Shown here in pieces: positions 56,887 to 64,000 of a DNA stretch of 64,000 nucleotides. The notes below the pieces were generated by a model, which was given only the letters and a program-made list of their open reading frames with translations, searched no databases and had not been told where the DNA came from. The stretch's first letter is position 1. Each line of letters starts with the position of its first letter. Position numbers and translations under genes: made by a program. The stretch is from Rhodocyclales bacterium GT-UBC (GTDB lineage Bacteria; Pseudomonadota; Gammaproteobacteria; Burkholderiales; Rhodocyclaceae): assembly GCA_003583745.1 (NCBI GenBank), contig QXPY01000002.1, forward strand, positions 186,001 to 250,000, written 5' to 3'.

Positions 56887-57079
56887 CGGGATGTCATTCA
56901 ACATGCAAGAAACAGACCTCGTTCCTGGCCTTGCGCTGCGATGCGCCCAGCCAGGCACAATCCCGGCAAAACGATGATGCTGGCTCGACGTCATCGCGCC
57001 GGCAAATTTCGCCGTCGGATCAATGCAGCCTCGCGAAACACGGCAGACAATTGCCGCTCATGATACGCCACCGGAGCGA

Positions 57080-60000
57080 TCAGGCCTCGGCAACAGATTG
57101 CAGGCGGGCGATCAGCCCGGGCAATTCATTTTCCAGAACGACCAGGGCCTCCAGGGCTTGCGAACGTGCGTCGGCGCCTTCGCTCTTGAGCGACTGCTCG
57201 ACCGCCATGGCCAGTTCCTGGATACGCACCAAACCAAGGCTGGCCGAAGCGCCTTTCAACGAGTGCACATGCCGCCGCGCCTCTTCGAACTGCCCCTCGA
57301 GCAATAGCTGACGAATCCGCCCGACCTCGCCCTCGTTGCTCCGGGTATAAATCCCGAGCAAACGGCGATAAGCCGGCAAACGCCCCCGCACCATGGCTTG
57401 AGCCCGTACGAGATCGATCCCCTCGATACCGGCAAGCAACGCCCGCCATTCCTCTAGCTCCGCCGCGCCGGGTAGCGGACTCGGCGCCAGCCTGGGCCGC
57501 GCCGGTCGCGCCGGGGAAGCCGGCATCCAGCGCAAGAGCGCCTCGAACAGACGCTCCGGATCCACCGGCTTGGCGACATGGTCGTTCATGCCCGCCTCCA
57601 GGCAGACCCGCCTATCTTCGTCGAACGCATTTGCCGTCATGGCCAGGATCGGCACCGCCACATAGGCCGGCATCTGGCGCAGCGCCCGCGTTGCCGCCAC
57701 CCCGTCCAGATTGGGCATTTGCACATCCATCAGGATCAGGTCGTAAGCAACTTCGGCGGCCTTGGCCAGAACCTCGACCCCATCGTTGGCGACATCGACG
57801 ATCAGCCCGCCTTCCTCGACAAGCAAGGCCAGCGCCACTTCCTGATTGACCGGATTGTCTTCGGCCAACAGGACGCGACGCCCATGCAGGGCCGCCAGAT
57901 CGAGATGGGCGACCGGCTCACCGGCTTTCGCGGCCGACGAGGAAGAATGCGCCCCGGAAAACACGCCGGCCATCGCGTCATACAGGGTGGACGGCGTCAG
58001 CGGCTTGCTCAATTGCCCGACGATGCCGACCGAGCGCAGCATTTCGCCATCCCAGTCGCGGCCGTACGCGGTGGCCAGGATGATGCGAGGAAAGGCGTCA
58101 AACTCGTGGATGCGGCGACTGGTTTCGATACCGTCCATGCCTGGCATCGCCCAGTCCATCAGAACCAGATCGAAGGGAACACCGTTTTCGCGCGCGGCGG
58201 CAACCTGCTGCAGGGCCTGTTCGCCCGACTCGGCGCTCACCACCCGGGCCGAGAACGAGTGCAGCATGTCCTCCAGCGCCGTCCGGGCATCGCCGTTGTC
58301 ATCGACCACCAGTACACGCAGACCTTCGGTAAGAGTCAAGGCACGCCCGTTCAAACGCTCCCCGGCCGCCCGTTGCAGGGGCAGTTCGAACCAGAAGGTA
58401 CTTCCTTCCCCGAGACGGCTGTCCACCCCGACCTGACCGCCCATCAAATCGACCAGGCGTTTGCTGATCGCCAGCCCCAAACCCGTCCCGCCATATTTGC
58501 GCGTCGTCGAGGCATCGGCCTGGACGAAAGCCTGGAAGAGCACACTGCATTGCGCTTCGCTCAAGCCGATGCCGGTATCGCTGACTTCGAAGCGAACGCG
58601 CAGGCCATCGGCATTTTCCCCAACCAGCCTGGCGCGAAAGATGACGCTGCCGGATTCGGTGAACTTGACGGCATTGCTGGCAAAGTTGAGCAGAACCTGC
58701 CCCAGGCGCATCGGGTCGCCGTGCAACACGGCCGGCAATGCCGGATCGATGCGGTTGATCACCTCGAGCTGTTTCTCGGCAGCGCGTTCGCTCACCAGAT
58801 TGTTGAGATTCTGAAAGACCCGGTCGAGATCGAAATCGGTCTTTTCTATCGTCAGCTTGCCGGCCTCGATCTTGGAAAAGTCGAGAATGTCGTTGATCAC
58901 GCTGAGCAGGTGCTGCGCGGCCTGCGAAATCTTTTCCAGCCGACCGATCTGCTGCGGCTCGGTGGTGTTGCGCAGGAGCAGGTGGGTCAATCCGACGATC
59001 GCGTTCATCGGGGTGCGAATCTCATGGCTCATGTTGGCAAGGAAGCTGCTCTTGAACCGACTGGCCTCCTCAGCCATCTCCTTGGCTGCCTCCAATTCGC
59101 GGGTCCGCTCGCCCACCAGGTCTTCGAGATGAATCTGGATATCGCGCAATGCGTGCGTCCGTCGATCGAACATCTCGGCCAGTTCTTCCAACTCGTCGCG
59201 GGTCCCGAGCGGCGCACAATAATTTTCCGGGCTGCCGTCGGCGGCCGCCACCCGCTGGCGCAGCAGGATGATCGGACGCGAGATCGAAAAGCCGATCCGG
59301 TAAGCGATGGCAATCGCCGCCAGGGTCAGGACCAGGCCAAGAATCGCCACATCGCCCAATGCGCTGCGCGCCGGGGCCAGGTAATGCTGGCGGGCCGCCG
59401 ATACTTCGAGCTGCAACTTGAGGCCGCTGAACACGCCCTGACCGACCTCGGCCAGTGATTGACGGGCGATCAGCAAGTCGCTGACATTATCCGCCTGGCC
59501 TTCATAGAGCAGATGATCGCCGGCCAACAAGCGCACGCCGAATACCGGGTCGGCCGGCAAAACCCGCTTGGCCACGGCCCCGAGATCGTACACAACGACC
59601 AGTGCCCCCTGCGTCGTACTGTAGTAGCTGACCGGCACGAACACCACCCAATGCCCCTTCTGCGCATCGATCAGGTAACTGGTCACGCCATTGGCCAAGG
59701 CACTGCGCAATTCCGTCGAATCCTCGTAGGTCGGCAAGGCCTCCAGGCTAGAGTAGACCGGCTTGCCGTCAAAGCCGAGCAAGGCCACGGCATGCACATC
59801 CCGCCCTTCGCGGAAGTTGCGGATCAGATCGGGCAGGGCATTTTCGCGTCCCTCGACGTCGTTCAAGCCGTTGATCACAAGCGGACTCTTGACCAAGGCA
59901 TTGGCAATTTCGAGCAGATAGTCGAGGCGTTGCAGCAACAATCGCGAATCCTGCCGGGCCTTTTCCTGCAGCTCCCGATTCAGGTTGGATGTCACTTCGG

Positions 60001-60115
60001 TATGTAGTCGAAAACCCACGGTCAGGGCGACCGATACCATCGACAACGCGACGAACAAGCCGAACACCCAGGTGATCCGCCGTCTGACGCTGCGCGTAAT
60101 AAAGTCGAGTCTCAT
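57080..60115 (-). CDS. Hybrid sensor histidine kinase with two receivers and Hpt domain
   Basis: This 1011-aa inner-membrane phosphorelay protein has transmembrane helices at about 14-34 and 255-273 flanking a Cache-like periplasmic sensor, then HAMP (about 275-330), HisKA with H364 (NMSHEIRTP), HATPase_c (NFASNAVKFT, TGIGL, GGTGLGLAI), a first receiver with D654, a second receiver with D797 and an Hpt domain with H951 (HSLKGASASLG). No output domain is present, so the phosphate must go to a separate regulator, not found here. It overlaps the binding-protein fusion gene by 4 bp, so that protein is its probable input. Confidence 0.94.
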   Translation of the reverse strand: MRLDFITRSVRRRITWVFGLFVALSMVSVALTVGFRLHTEVTSNLNRELQEKARQDSRLLLQRLDYLLEIANALVKSPLVINGLNDVEGRENALPDLIRNFREGRDVHAVALLGFDGKPVYSSLEALPTYEDSTELRSALANGVTSYLIDAQKGHWVVFVPVSYYSTTQGALVVVYDLGAVAKRVLPADPVFGVRLLAGDHLLYEGQADNVSDLLIARQSLAEVGQGVFSGLKLQLEVSAARQHYLAPARSALGDVAILGLVLTLAAIAIAYRIGFSISRPIILLRQRVAAADGSPENYCAPLGTRDELEELAEMFDRRTHALRDIQIHLEDLVGERTRELEAAKEMAEEASRFKSSFLANMSHEIRTPMNAIVGLTHLLLRNTTEPQQIGRLEKISQAAQHLLSVINDILDFSKIEAGKLTIEKTDFDLDRVFQNLNNLVSERAAEKQLEVINRIDPALPAVLHGDPMRLGQVLLNFASNAVKFTESGSVIFRARLVGENADGLRVRFEVSDTGIGLSEAQCSVLFQAFVQADASTTRKYGGTGLGLAISKRLVDLMGGQVGVDSRLGEGSTFWFELPLQRAAGERLNGRALTLTEGLRVLVVDDNGDARTALEDMLHSFSARVVSAESGEQALQQVAAARENGVPFDLVLMDWAMPGMDGIETSRRIHEFDAFPRIILATAYGRDWDGEMLRSVGIVGQLSKPLTPSTLYDAMAGVFSGAHSSSSAAKAGEPVAHLDLAALHGRRVLLAEDNPVNQEVALALLVEEGGLIVDVANDGVEVLAKAAEVAYDLILMDVQMPNLDGVAATRALRQMPAYVAVPILAMTANAFDEDRRVCLEAGMNDHVAKPVDPERLFEALLRWMPASPARPARPRLAPSPLPGAAELEEWRALLAGIEGIDLVRAQAMVRGRLPAYRRLLGIYTRSNEGEVGRIRQLLLEGQFEEARRHVHSLKGASASLGLVRIQELAMAVEQSLKSEGADARSQALEALVVLENELPGLIARLQSVAEA

Positions 60116-62277
60116 TCGGCAGCAACAATCCGGCCATGGTGATCGAAACGGGCCAGACGCAACTGGGCCGGGCCCAAGGCATCGTGATGCCGGGCGGTGA
60201 AGGGAGGATTGTAATCGCGCAAGACGCCGCTCATCGGTCGCAGGGTTTCAAGCGCATCGCGCACCGCCTCACGATCGGTGCCTTTCGCCTGACGCACCGC
60301 CTGCAGCAACATGCAGGTCAGATCATAGGCATGCGCGGTGGCAATCAGCGAGGGAATCGGCGCCTTGGCATCCAGGGCGTAGCGAGCATGGTAGCGATCG
60401 ATGAAGCGCTTGAGTTTCGCCTGCTTTGCCGCATCGCTTTCGAGAATCGACTGAACGAAACGCAGATCGACCGTTTTCAAGGCATGCTGGGTGTTTTTCC
60501 AGAAATCGCCGCTGGTCAGCCCGACGTGAGCGAAGACCGGAATCGTCCGCTCCTGGCGGGCCAGCGCCTGAACAATCTTTTGGCTCTCCAGCGCATTGGC
60601 GACCAGGACAATGGCTCCCGCCTCGCTGCGCGAGATGGCGTTGATCTTCGCTTCAGTCGCGGGATCGGAGACATTGAACCATTCATAGACGACCTGACCG
60701 GTCGGCATTTTCCCGACAATCGGTGCCAGTACAGCCTCGTTGCTCCGCCCCCAGGCCGAACGTTCGAGCAATACCGCCACCCGGGGGCTGACCCGCAAGG
60801 CCCGTTCGAGCAGGAAAGGCGCGGCCAGGCTATCCACCACCGAGGCGCGGAAGGTATAGCTCGGATGGTAGTCATGCTCGATCAGTCCCTGGCCCGTCCC
60901 CCAGGGAATCATGAGAGGCAGCTTGAGACGATGGACGGTTTCCAGCTCATCCGCGATAACCGCCGTCTGGACGCCGCCCACTACCCCCACCAGGCCCGGC
61001 ATGGCGGCGAATTGCTCGAGGTTTTTGCGGGCCACCTGCGAGTTGGTGGCATGATCGCGACCGACCACCCGCACCGTCGTACCGAGCACGCCTCCAGCCT
61101 GATTGGCTTCCTCGACGGCCAGTTGAACCCCCCGATAGATCGCCCCGCCCCCCTGGGCGCTGCGCATCGAAAAATCGGCATCGACACCGATCAGCAAGGC
61201 GGATGGAGGATGCGGAGCGGTGCCGGCCTCCGGCTTACGGAGACGCAACTCGTCCGTCTTGAGCAGCAGGTCGTAGCCGATATCGAAGCCGAAACGATCC
61301 GCCATCGGCGCCAGTGCCGTCCGGAAGGCCGCCGCTTCCTCCGCCGTCAAGGTATGGATGCTGACCCCGGCCTGGCGGATCGTCTCGATGAAGCCGGCCT
61401 CGCGCCGCGCGGTCTCGGCGCGCTCCCACAACGTCAGGTCGCGGGCGCTACGCTGGATAATTTCACGCAGATCCGGCGACAAGGTTTCGAAGACGCTCTT
61501 GCTGATCGAAAAAACGTAGGCCAGATAGGCATGGTTGCTCAGGGTCAGATGCTTCTGCACCTCGTGGAAACGCATCCCTACAATCGCCACCAGGGGATTT
61601 TCCTGGCCATCGACGGCCCCTTCGGCCAGTGCCTTATAGGTGGCGTGAAAATCGATCGGAATCGCCTTTGCACCGAGGGATTCGAACTGCTCGGCAATCA
61701 TCCGGCTCTTCATCGTCCGAACGCGCAGCCGGGCAAAATCCTCCGGGCGACGAATCGGCGTATTGGCGGTAAATTGCTTGAAACCGTTTTCCCAGAACGC
61801 CAAGCCCACCAGATTGATCGACTCCAGCTTGGAGAGCAGCATCTGGCCCGGCTCGCCATCGAGCATGGCGTAAAGTTCTTCACGGCCGGAAAAATAGAAA
61901 GGCAAATCGGCGTATTGCATGGCAGGAATCGCCGAACTCAGCTTGGCCGTTGGCGTCAGCACCAGGTCAAGCTTGCCGGTACGAGCCATTTCCAGCATCT
62001 GGTCGTCGCTCCCCAGTTGCTGATCGGGAAAAACCGCCACCTTGAGCCGCCCCTTGCTTCGTTCGTTAACCCGGTCGGCAAAACGCAGCGCGGCGGCATG
62101 CAAGGCACTGTCCGCGGCGATATTCAAGCCGAGGCGCAACTCACGGACGTCCTGCGGCAAAGCCGCAACCGGGGCTACTTCGGCGGGGCGATTCGCACGG
62201 CCAGCAAAGAAAAGCATGCTGAGGCCAAGAACGATCGCCAAGGCAACCAGAACCGGACGCTTCAAAAAGGACTTCAT
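60112..62277 (-). CDS. Fused periplasmic binding protein: TRAP DctP domain plus ABC-type Leu/Ile/Val-binding domain
   Basis: This 721-aa protein has an N-terminal signal anchor (about 8-26), then two binding-protein modules. Residues about 45-340 match DctP of TRAP transporters: ADRVNERSKGRLKVAVFPDQ, LRVRTMKSRM (with the carboxylate-binding Arg) and EGAVDGQENPL. Residues about 360-718 match LivJ/LivK-type proteins: GAIYRGVQLAVEEANQAGG, VGVVGGVQTAVIADELE, AVLLERSAWGRSNEAV. No TRAP permease or ABC transporter genes adjoin. The gene precedes the hybrid kinase with a 4-bp overlap, so I infer a two-ligand periplasmic receptor for that kinase. A fusion of these two unrelated binding folds is unusual. 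Confidence 0.9.
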   Translation of the reverse strand: MKSFLKRPVLVALAIVLGLSMLFFAGRANRPAEVAPVAALPQDVRELRLGLNIAADSALHAAALRFADRVNERSKGRLKVAVFPDQQLGSDDQMLEMARTGKLDLVLTPTAKLSSAIPAMQYADLPFYFSGREELYAMLDGEPGQMLLSKLESINLVGLAFWENGFKQFTANTPIRRPEDFARLRVRTMKSRMIAEQFESLGAKAIPIDFHATYKALAEGAVDGQENPLVAIVGMRFHEVQKHLTLSNHAYLAYVFSISKSVFETLSPDLREIIQRSARDLTLWERAETARREAGFIETIRQAGVSIHTLTAEEAAAFRTALAPMADRFGFDIGYDLLLKTDELRLRKPEAGTAPHPPSALLIGVDADFSMRSAQGGGAIYRGVQLAVEEANQAGGVLGTTVRVVGRDHATNSQVARKNLEQFAAMPGLVGVVGGVQTAVIADELETVHRLKLPLMIPWGTGQGLIEHDYHPSYTFRASVVDSLAAPFLLERALRVSPRVAVLLERSAWGRSNEAVLAPIVGKMPTGQVVYEWFNVSDPATEAKINAISRSEAGAIVLVANALESQKIVQALARQERTIPVFAHVGLTSGDFWKNTQHALKTVDLRFVQSILESDAAKQAKLKRFIDRYHARYALDAKAPIPSLIATAHAYDLTCMLLQAVRQAKGTDREAVRDALETLRPMSGVLRDYNPPFTARHHDALGPAQLRLARFDHHGRIVAAE

Positions 62278-62628
62278 GATGATGCGATCAGATTACCGCC
62301 GCCTCAAGCGAGCGGCCCGCCAGCGCCTTCTGGCAGCTGGGAAATACCGTCCGCCCCGGGCGAAAAGATGATGAAAACGGGCATTTCAGGTTCCTCCTGG
62401 GGAATATTATTTTTAGTTGACGAACCTGCTCTCCATTGGTGTTTATAGCCTTACCAAGGCTGAAAGTCGACCTCGGCAAGCACTAAGAGTGCGGGCGACG
62501 CCACCAATATTTTATAACAACGCCATACCAGTGACGGGACCCCCGGCTTCTGTGCAGTACCCGCCGCCATCGCGAATACAGGACGACTGCTACAATCCTC
62601 CGCCCCTTCAATCAACCCTAACCGGCCC
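62278..62628. other. Divergent intergenic region before the ZorA-like gene
   Basis: This 351-bp region is AT-richer than its surroundings, especially 62395-62520. It should hold promoters for the binding-protein/kinase operon (leftward) and the ZorA-like gene (rightward). A TTGACG box at 62417 with a TTTATA-like -10 at 62442 is a weak plus-strand candidate. Two small hairpins lie at 62448-62460 (GCCTT-ACC-AAGGC) and 62480-62492 (GCACT-AAG-AGTGC). No convincing protein is encoded. Confidence 0.45.
62588..62596 (+). promoter_or_regulatory. Extended -10 promoter for the ZorA-like gene
   Basis: TGCTACAAT fits the extended -10 form TGnTATAAT with one mismatch and lies 32 bp before the ATG at 62629. 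No good -35 is present, as is common with extended -10 promoters. Confidence 0.45.
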
Positions 62629-64000
62629 ATGGAAAATGTGATGCAGTTCTGGCATGTCTGGAGCGGCTGGGTCGTCGCTGCGATCCTGCTCGCCATCGGC
62701 CTCGGCTTCCTGCTGCGCTTCGTGCTGCCGGCACTGGTGCTGGGCCGCGAACTCGAGCGGGCGATTGCCGGCCTCGGACCGCTGAGCAGCCCGGCCGACC
62801 CGGACAAGATCGGCCGCGAAGTCATGGACTCGCCGCGCCTGCGCCATCTCTGGCGCGAATACGCCCAGACCCTGCACGCCCTGGCCGACCCGGCCAATCC
62901 CAAAGCCGTGGCAGCCTGGCGGGCGACGGCGATGGCCGAGGACTTCCTGACCGAGCGGGCATTGGTCGATACGCCGCTGAAGACCGATTTTTACAAGCAC
63001 CTGCCCGGCATCCTGACCGGCATCGGCATCATCGGCACCTTCACCGGCCTGATCGCCGGCCTCAATCATTTCGACGTCTCGAGCAATCCGGAACTGGTGC
63101 GCGGCAGCCTGCGTTCGCTGATCCAGGGCGTCGGCCAGGCCTTCGAAGTCTCGGCGGCGGCGATCACGCTGGCCATGCTGGTGACCTGGATCGAGAAGTC
63201 CATCGTCACCCGCCGCTACCGCCAGGTCGAAACCCTGGTCCAGCGCATCGACAGCCTCTTCGATGCCGGCGTCGGCGAGGAATACCTCGCCCGCCTGGTG
63301 CGCGCTTCGGAAGCCTCGGCGATGCAGGCTGCCCGCCTGCAACAGGCCATCGTCGGCGAACTGCGCCAGGGCATGGCCGGCATCCTCGCCCAGCAGCAAC
63401 AGGCGGCACTGCAACACCAGGAAGCGCTGGCCGGCAAGGTCGCCGATGCCGTCGCCCGGACCGTCGCCAATGCGCTGCAGGAACCGCTCGGCCGCATGAC
63501 ATCGGCCGTCGAACGCCTGGGCAGCGGCCAGGGGGCTGCCGTCGGCAGCGCCCTGGAAAAGGCCCTGAGCCAGTTCAGCAGCCATCTCGACAACACCTTC
63601 GGGCAACGCCAGGACGGCCTGGAAAGCCTGCTGCAACGCACCGCCACGACGCTGGAAGCCGCCGTCGGCGAACTCGCCAAGGTAGCCGGCCGGCTGGAAC
63701 AGGCTGGCCGGGGCGCGGTCGAAAGTGCCGCCGGACGCCTCGACCACGCCGGGCGCGGCGTCGGCGAAGCGGCCGAGTTCTTTGCCCTGAGCAGCGGCGA
63801 CATGGCCGCCTCGGCGGCAGCCATGTCGCAGGCGGCGCAGCACGTCGGCCAGGCGCTCAACGATCAGCGCCAGGCCACCGCCGCCATCGGCCAGATGCTG
63901 AACGACCTGCGCGCCACAGTGGACGCCGCCCGCCGCGAAGCCGCCTTGACCGGCGAACTGGTCGGCCGCATGGAAGGCGCCGCCCACACGCTCGGCCAGG
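62629..64000 (+). CDS. zorA: ZorA-like MotA/TolQ/ExbB-family protein (3' end missing)
   Basis: The frame is open from the ATG at 62629 to the window end (457 codons). Residues about 12-36 form a transmembrane helix; about 125-146 (LPGILTGIGIIGTFTGLIAG) and 167-188 form the MotA/ExbB channel helices. A long tail of about 260 residues or more follows, helical and coiled-coil-like, rich in Ala/Gln/Glu. A MotA-like core with such a long cytoplasmic tail is the layout of ZorA, the membrane motor of Zorya anti-phage systems, in which ZorA-ZorB sense infection and effectors act on phage DNA. ZorB, ZorC and ZorD would lie beyond 64000. An ATG at 62641 could be the true start (GGA eight bases before). 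A general MotA/TolQ protein is the alternative. Confidence 0.72.
   Translation, partial: MENVMQFWHVWSGWVVAAILLAIGLGFLLRFVLPALVLGRELERAIAGLGPLSSPADPDKIGREVMDSPRLRHLWREYAQTLHALADPANPKAVAAWRATAMAEDFLTERALVDTPLKTDFYKHLPGILTGIGIIGTFTGLIAGLNHFDVSSNPELVRGSLRSLIQGVGQAFEVSAAAITLAMLVTWIEKSIVTRRYRQVETLVQRIDSLFDAGVGEEYLARLVRASEASAMQAARLQQAIVGELRQGMAGILAQQQQAALQHQEALAGKVADAVARTVANALQEPLGRMTSAVERLGSGQGAAVGSALEKALSQFSSHLDNTFGQRQDGLESLLQRTATTLEAAVGELAKVAGRLEQAGRGAVESAAGRLDHAGRGVGEAAEFFALSSGDMAASAAAMSQAAQHVGQALNDQRQATAAIGQMLNDLRATVDAARREAALTGELVGRMEGAAHTLGQ

Noticed and set aside
62417..62641. 74-codon frame between the binding-protein fusion and the ZorA-like gene
   Set aside because: Proline- and arginine-rich with no ribosome site; it covers the promoter region and runs into the ZorA-like start.

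Overview
The window is gene-dense, high-GC chromosomal DNA with no tRNA, rRNA, CRISPR array or insertion sequence that I can see. Protein types and layout suggest a motile, respiratory betaproteobacterium of the Rhodocyclaceae (Dechloromonas/Azonexus-like). This rests on the overall character of the proteins (Cache chemoreceptor, DctB/DctD with sigma-54, cytochrome c', many hybrid kinases), not on a database search.

Layout. 1-8.6 kb: the 3' end of a chemoreceptor gene, then a C4-dicarboxylate/aspartate block (aspA, a DctA-type symporter, a TSUP transporter, dctB, dctD). aspA is preceded by a near-consensus sigma-54 promoter and two tandem 16-bp palindromes spaced 33 bp apart, which fit DctD enhancer sites. 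8.7-14.5 kb, mostly minus strand: azlCD, a YnfA-type protein, kup, an HDOD protein, then a cytochrome c' lipoprotein (plus) and a TonB-C-like protein. 14.8-18.5 kb: a small winged-helix-like protein, uvrA and dgkA. 18.5-26.7 kb: an SRPBCC protein and a CzcCBA-type metal efflux operon (minus), divergent from a TctD/TctE-like two-component system. 26.7-33.5 kb, minus: an LTA-synthase-like membrane sulfatase and a compact sensory operon (two periplasmic solute-binding proteins, a membrane diguanylate cyclase, an OmpR-type regulator and a kinase). 33.5-42.9 kb, minus: addB and addA with a STAS-domain gene wedged between them, preceded by a ComEA-like protein with tandem repeats and a PlpD-type patatin/beta-barrel protein. 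43-51.3 kb: an OmpA-family protein (minus), then a Gcr-family membrane protein, tamA and tamB packed together (plus). 51.4-54.3 kb, minus: a J-domain protein operon with three unrecognised proteins. 54.5-56.8 kb: trmA and an orphan FliD-like protein. 57-62.3 kb, minus: a hybrid histidine kinase and, overlapping it by 4 bp, a fusion of a TRAP-type (DctP) and an ABC-type (Leu/Ile/Val) binding protein. 62.6 kb to the end, plus: the start of a ZorA-like MotA/ExbB-family protein, probably the first gene of a Zorya anti-phage locus, cut by the window edge.

How they work together. Signal transduction dominates: five histidine kinases, three response regulators, a diguanylate cyclase and a chemoreceptor, several wired to periplasmic binding proteins. 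The least-explained assemblies are the DctP/LivK fusion with its hybrid kinase, the J-domain operon, the STAS gene inside the addBA operon, and the binding-protein/cyclase/two-component operon.
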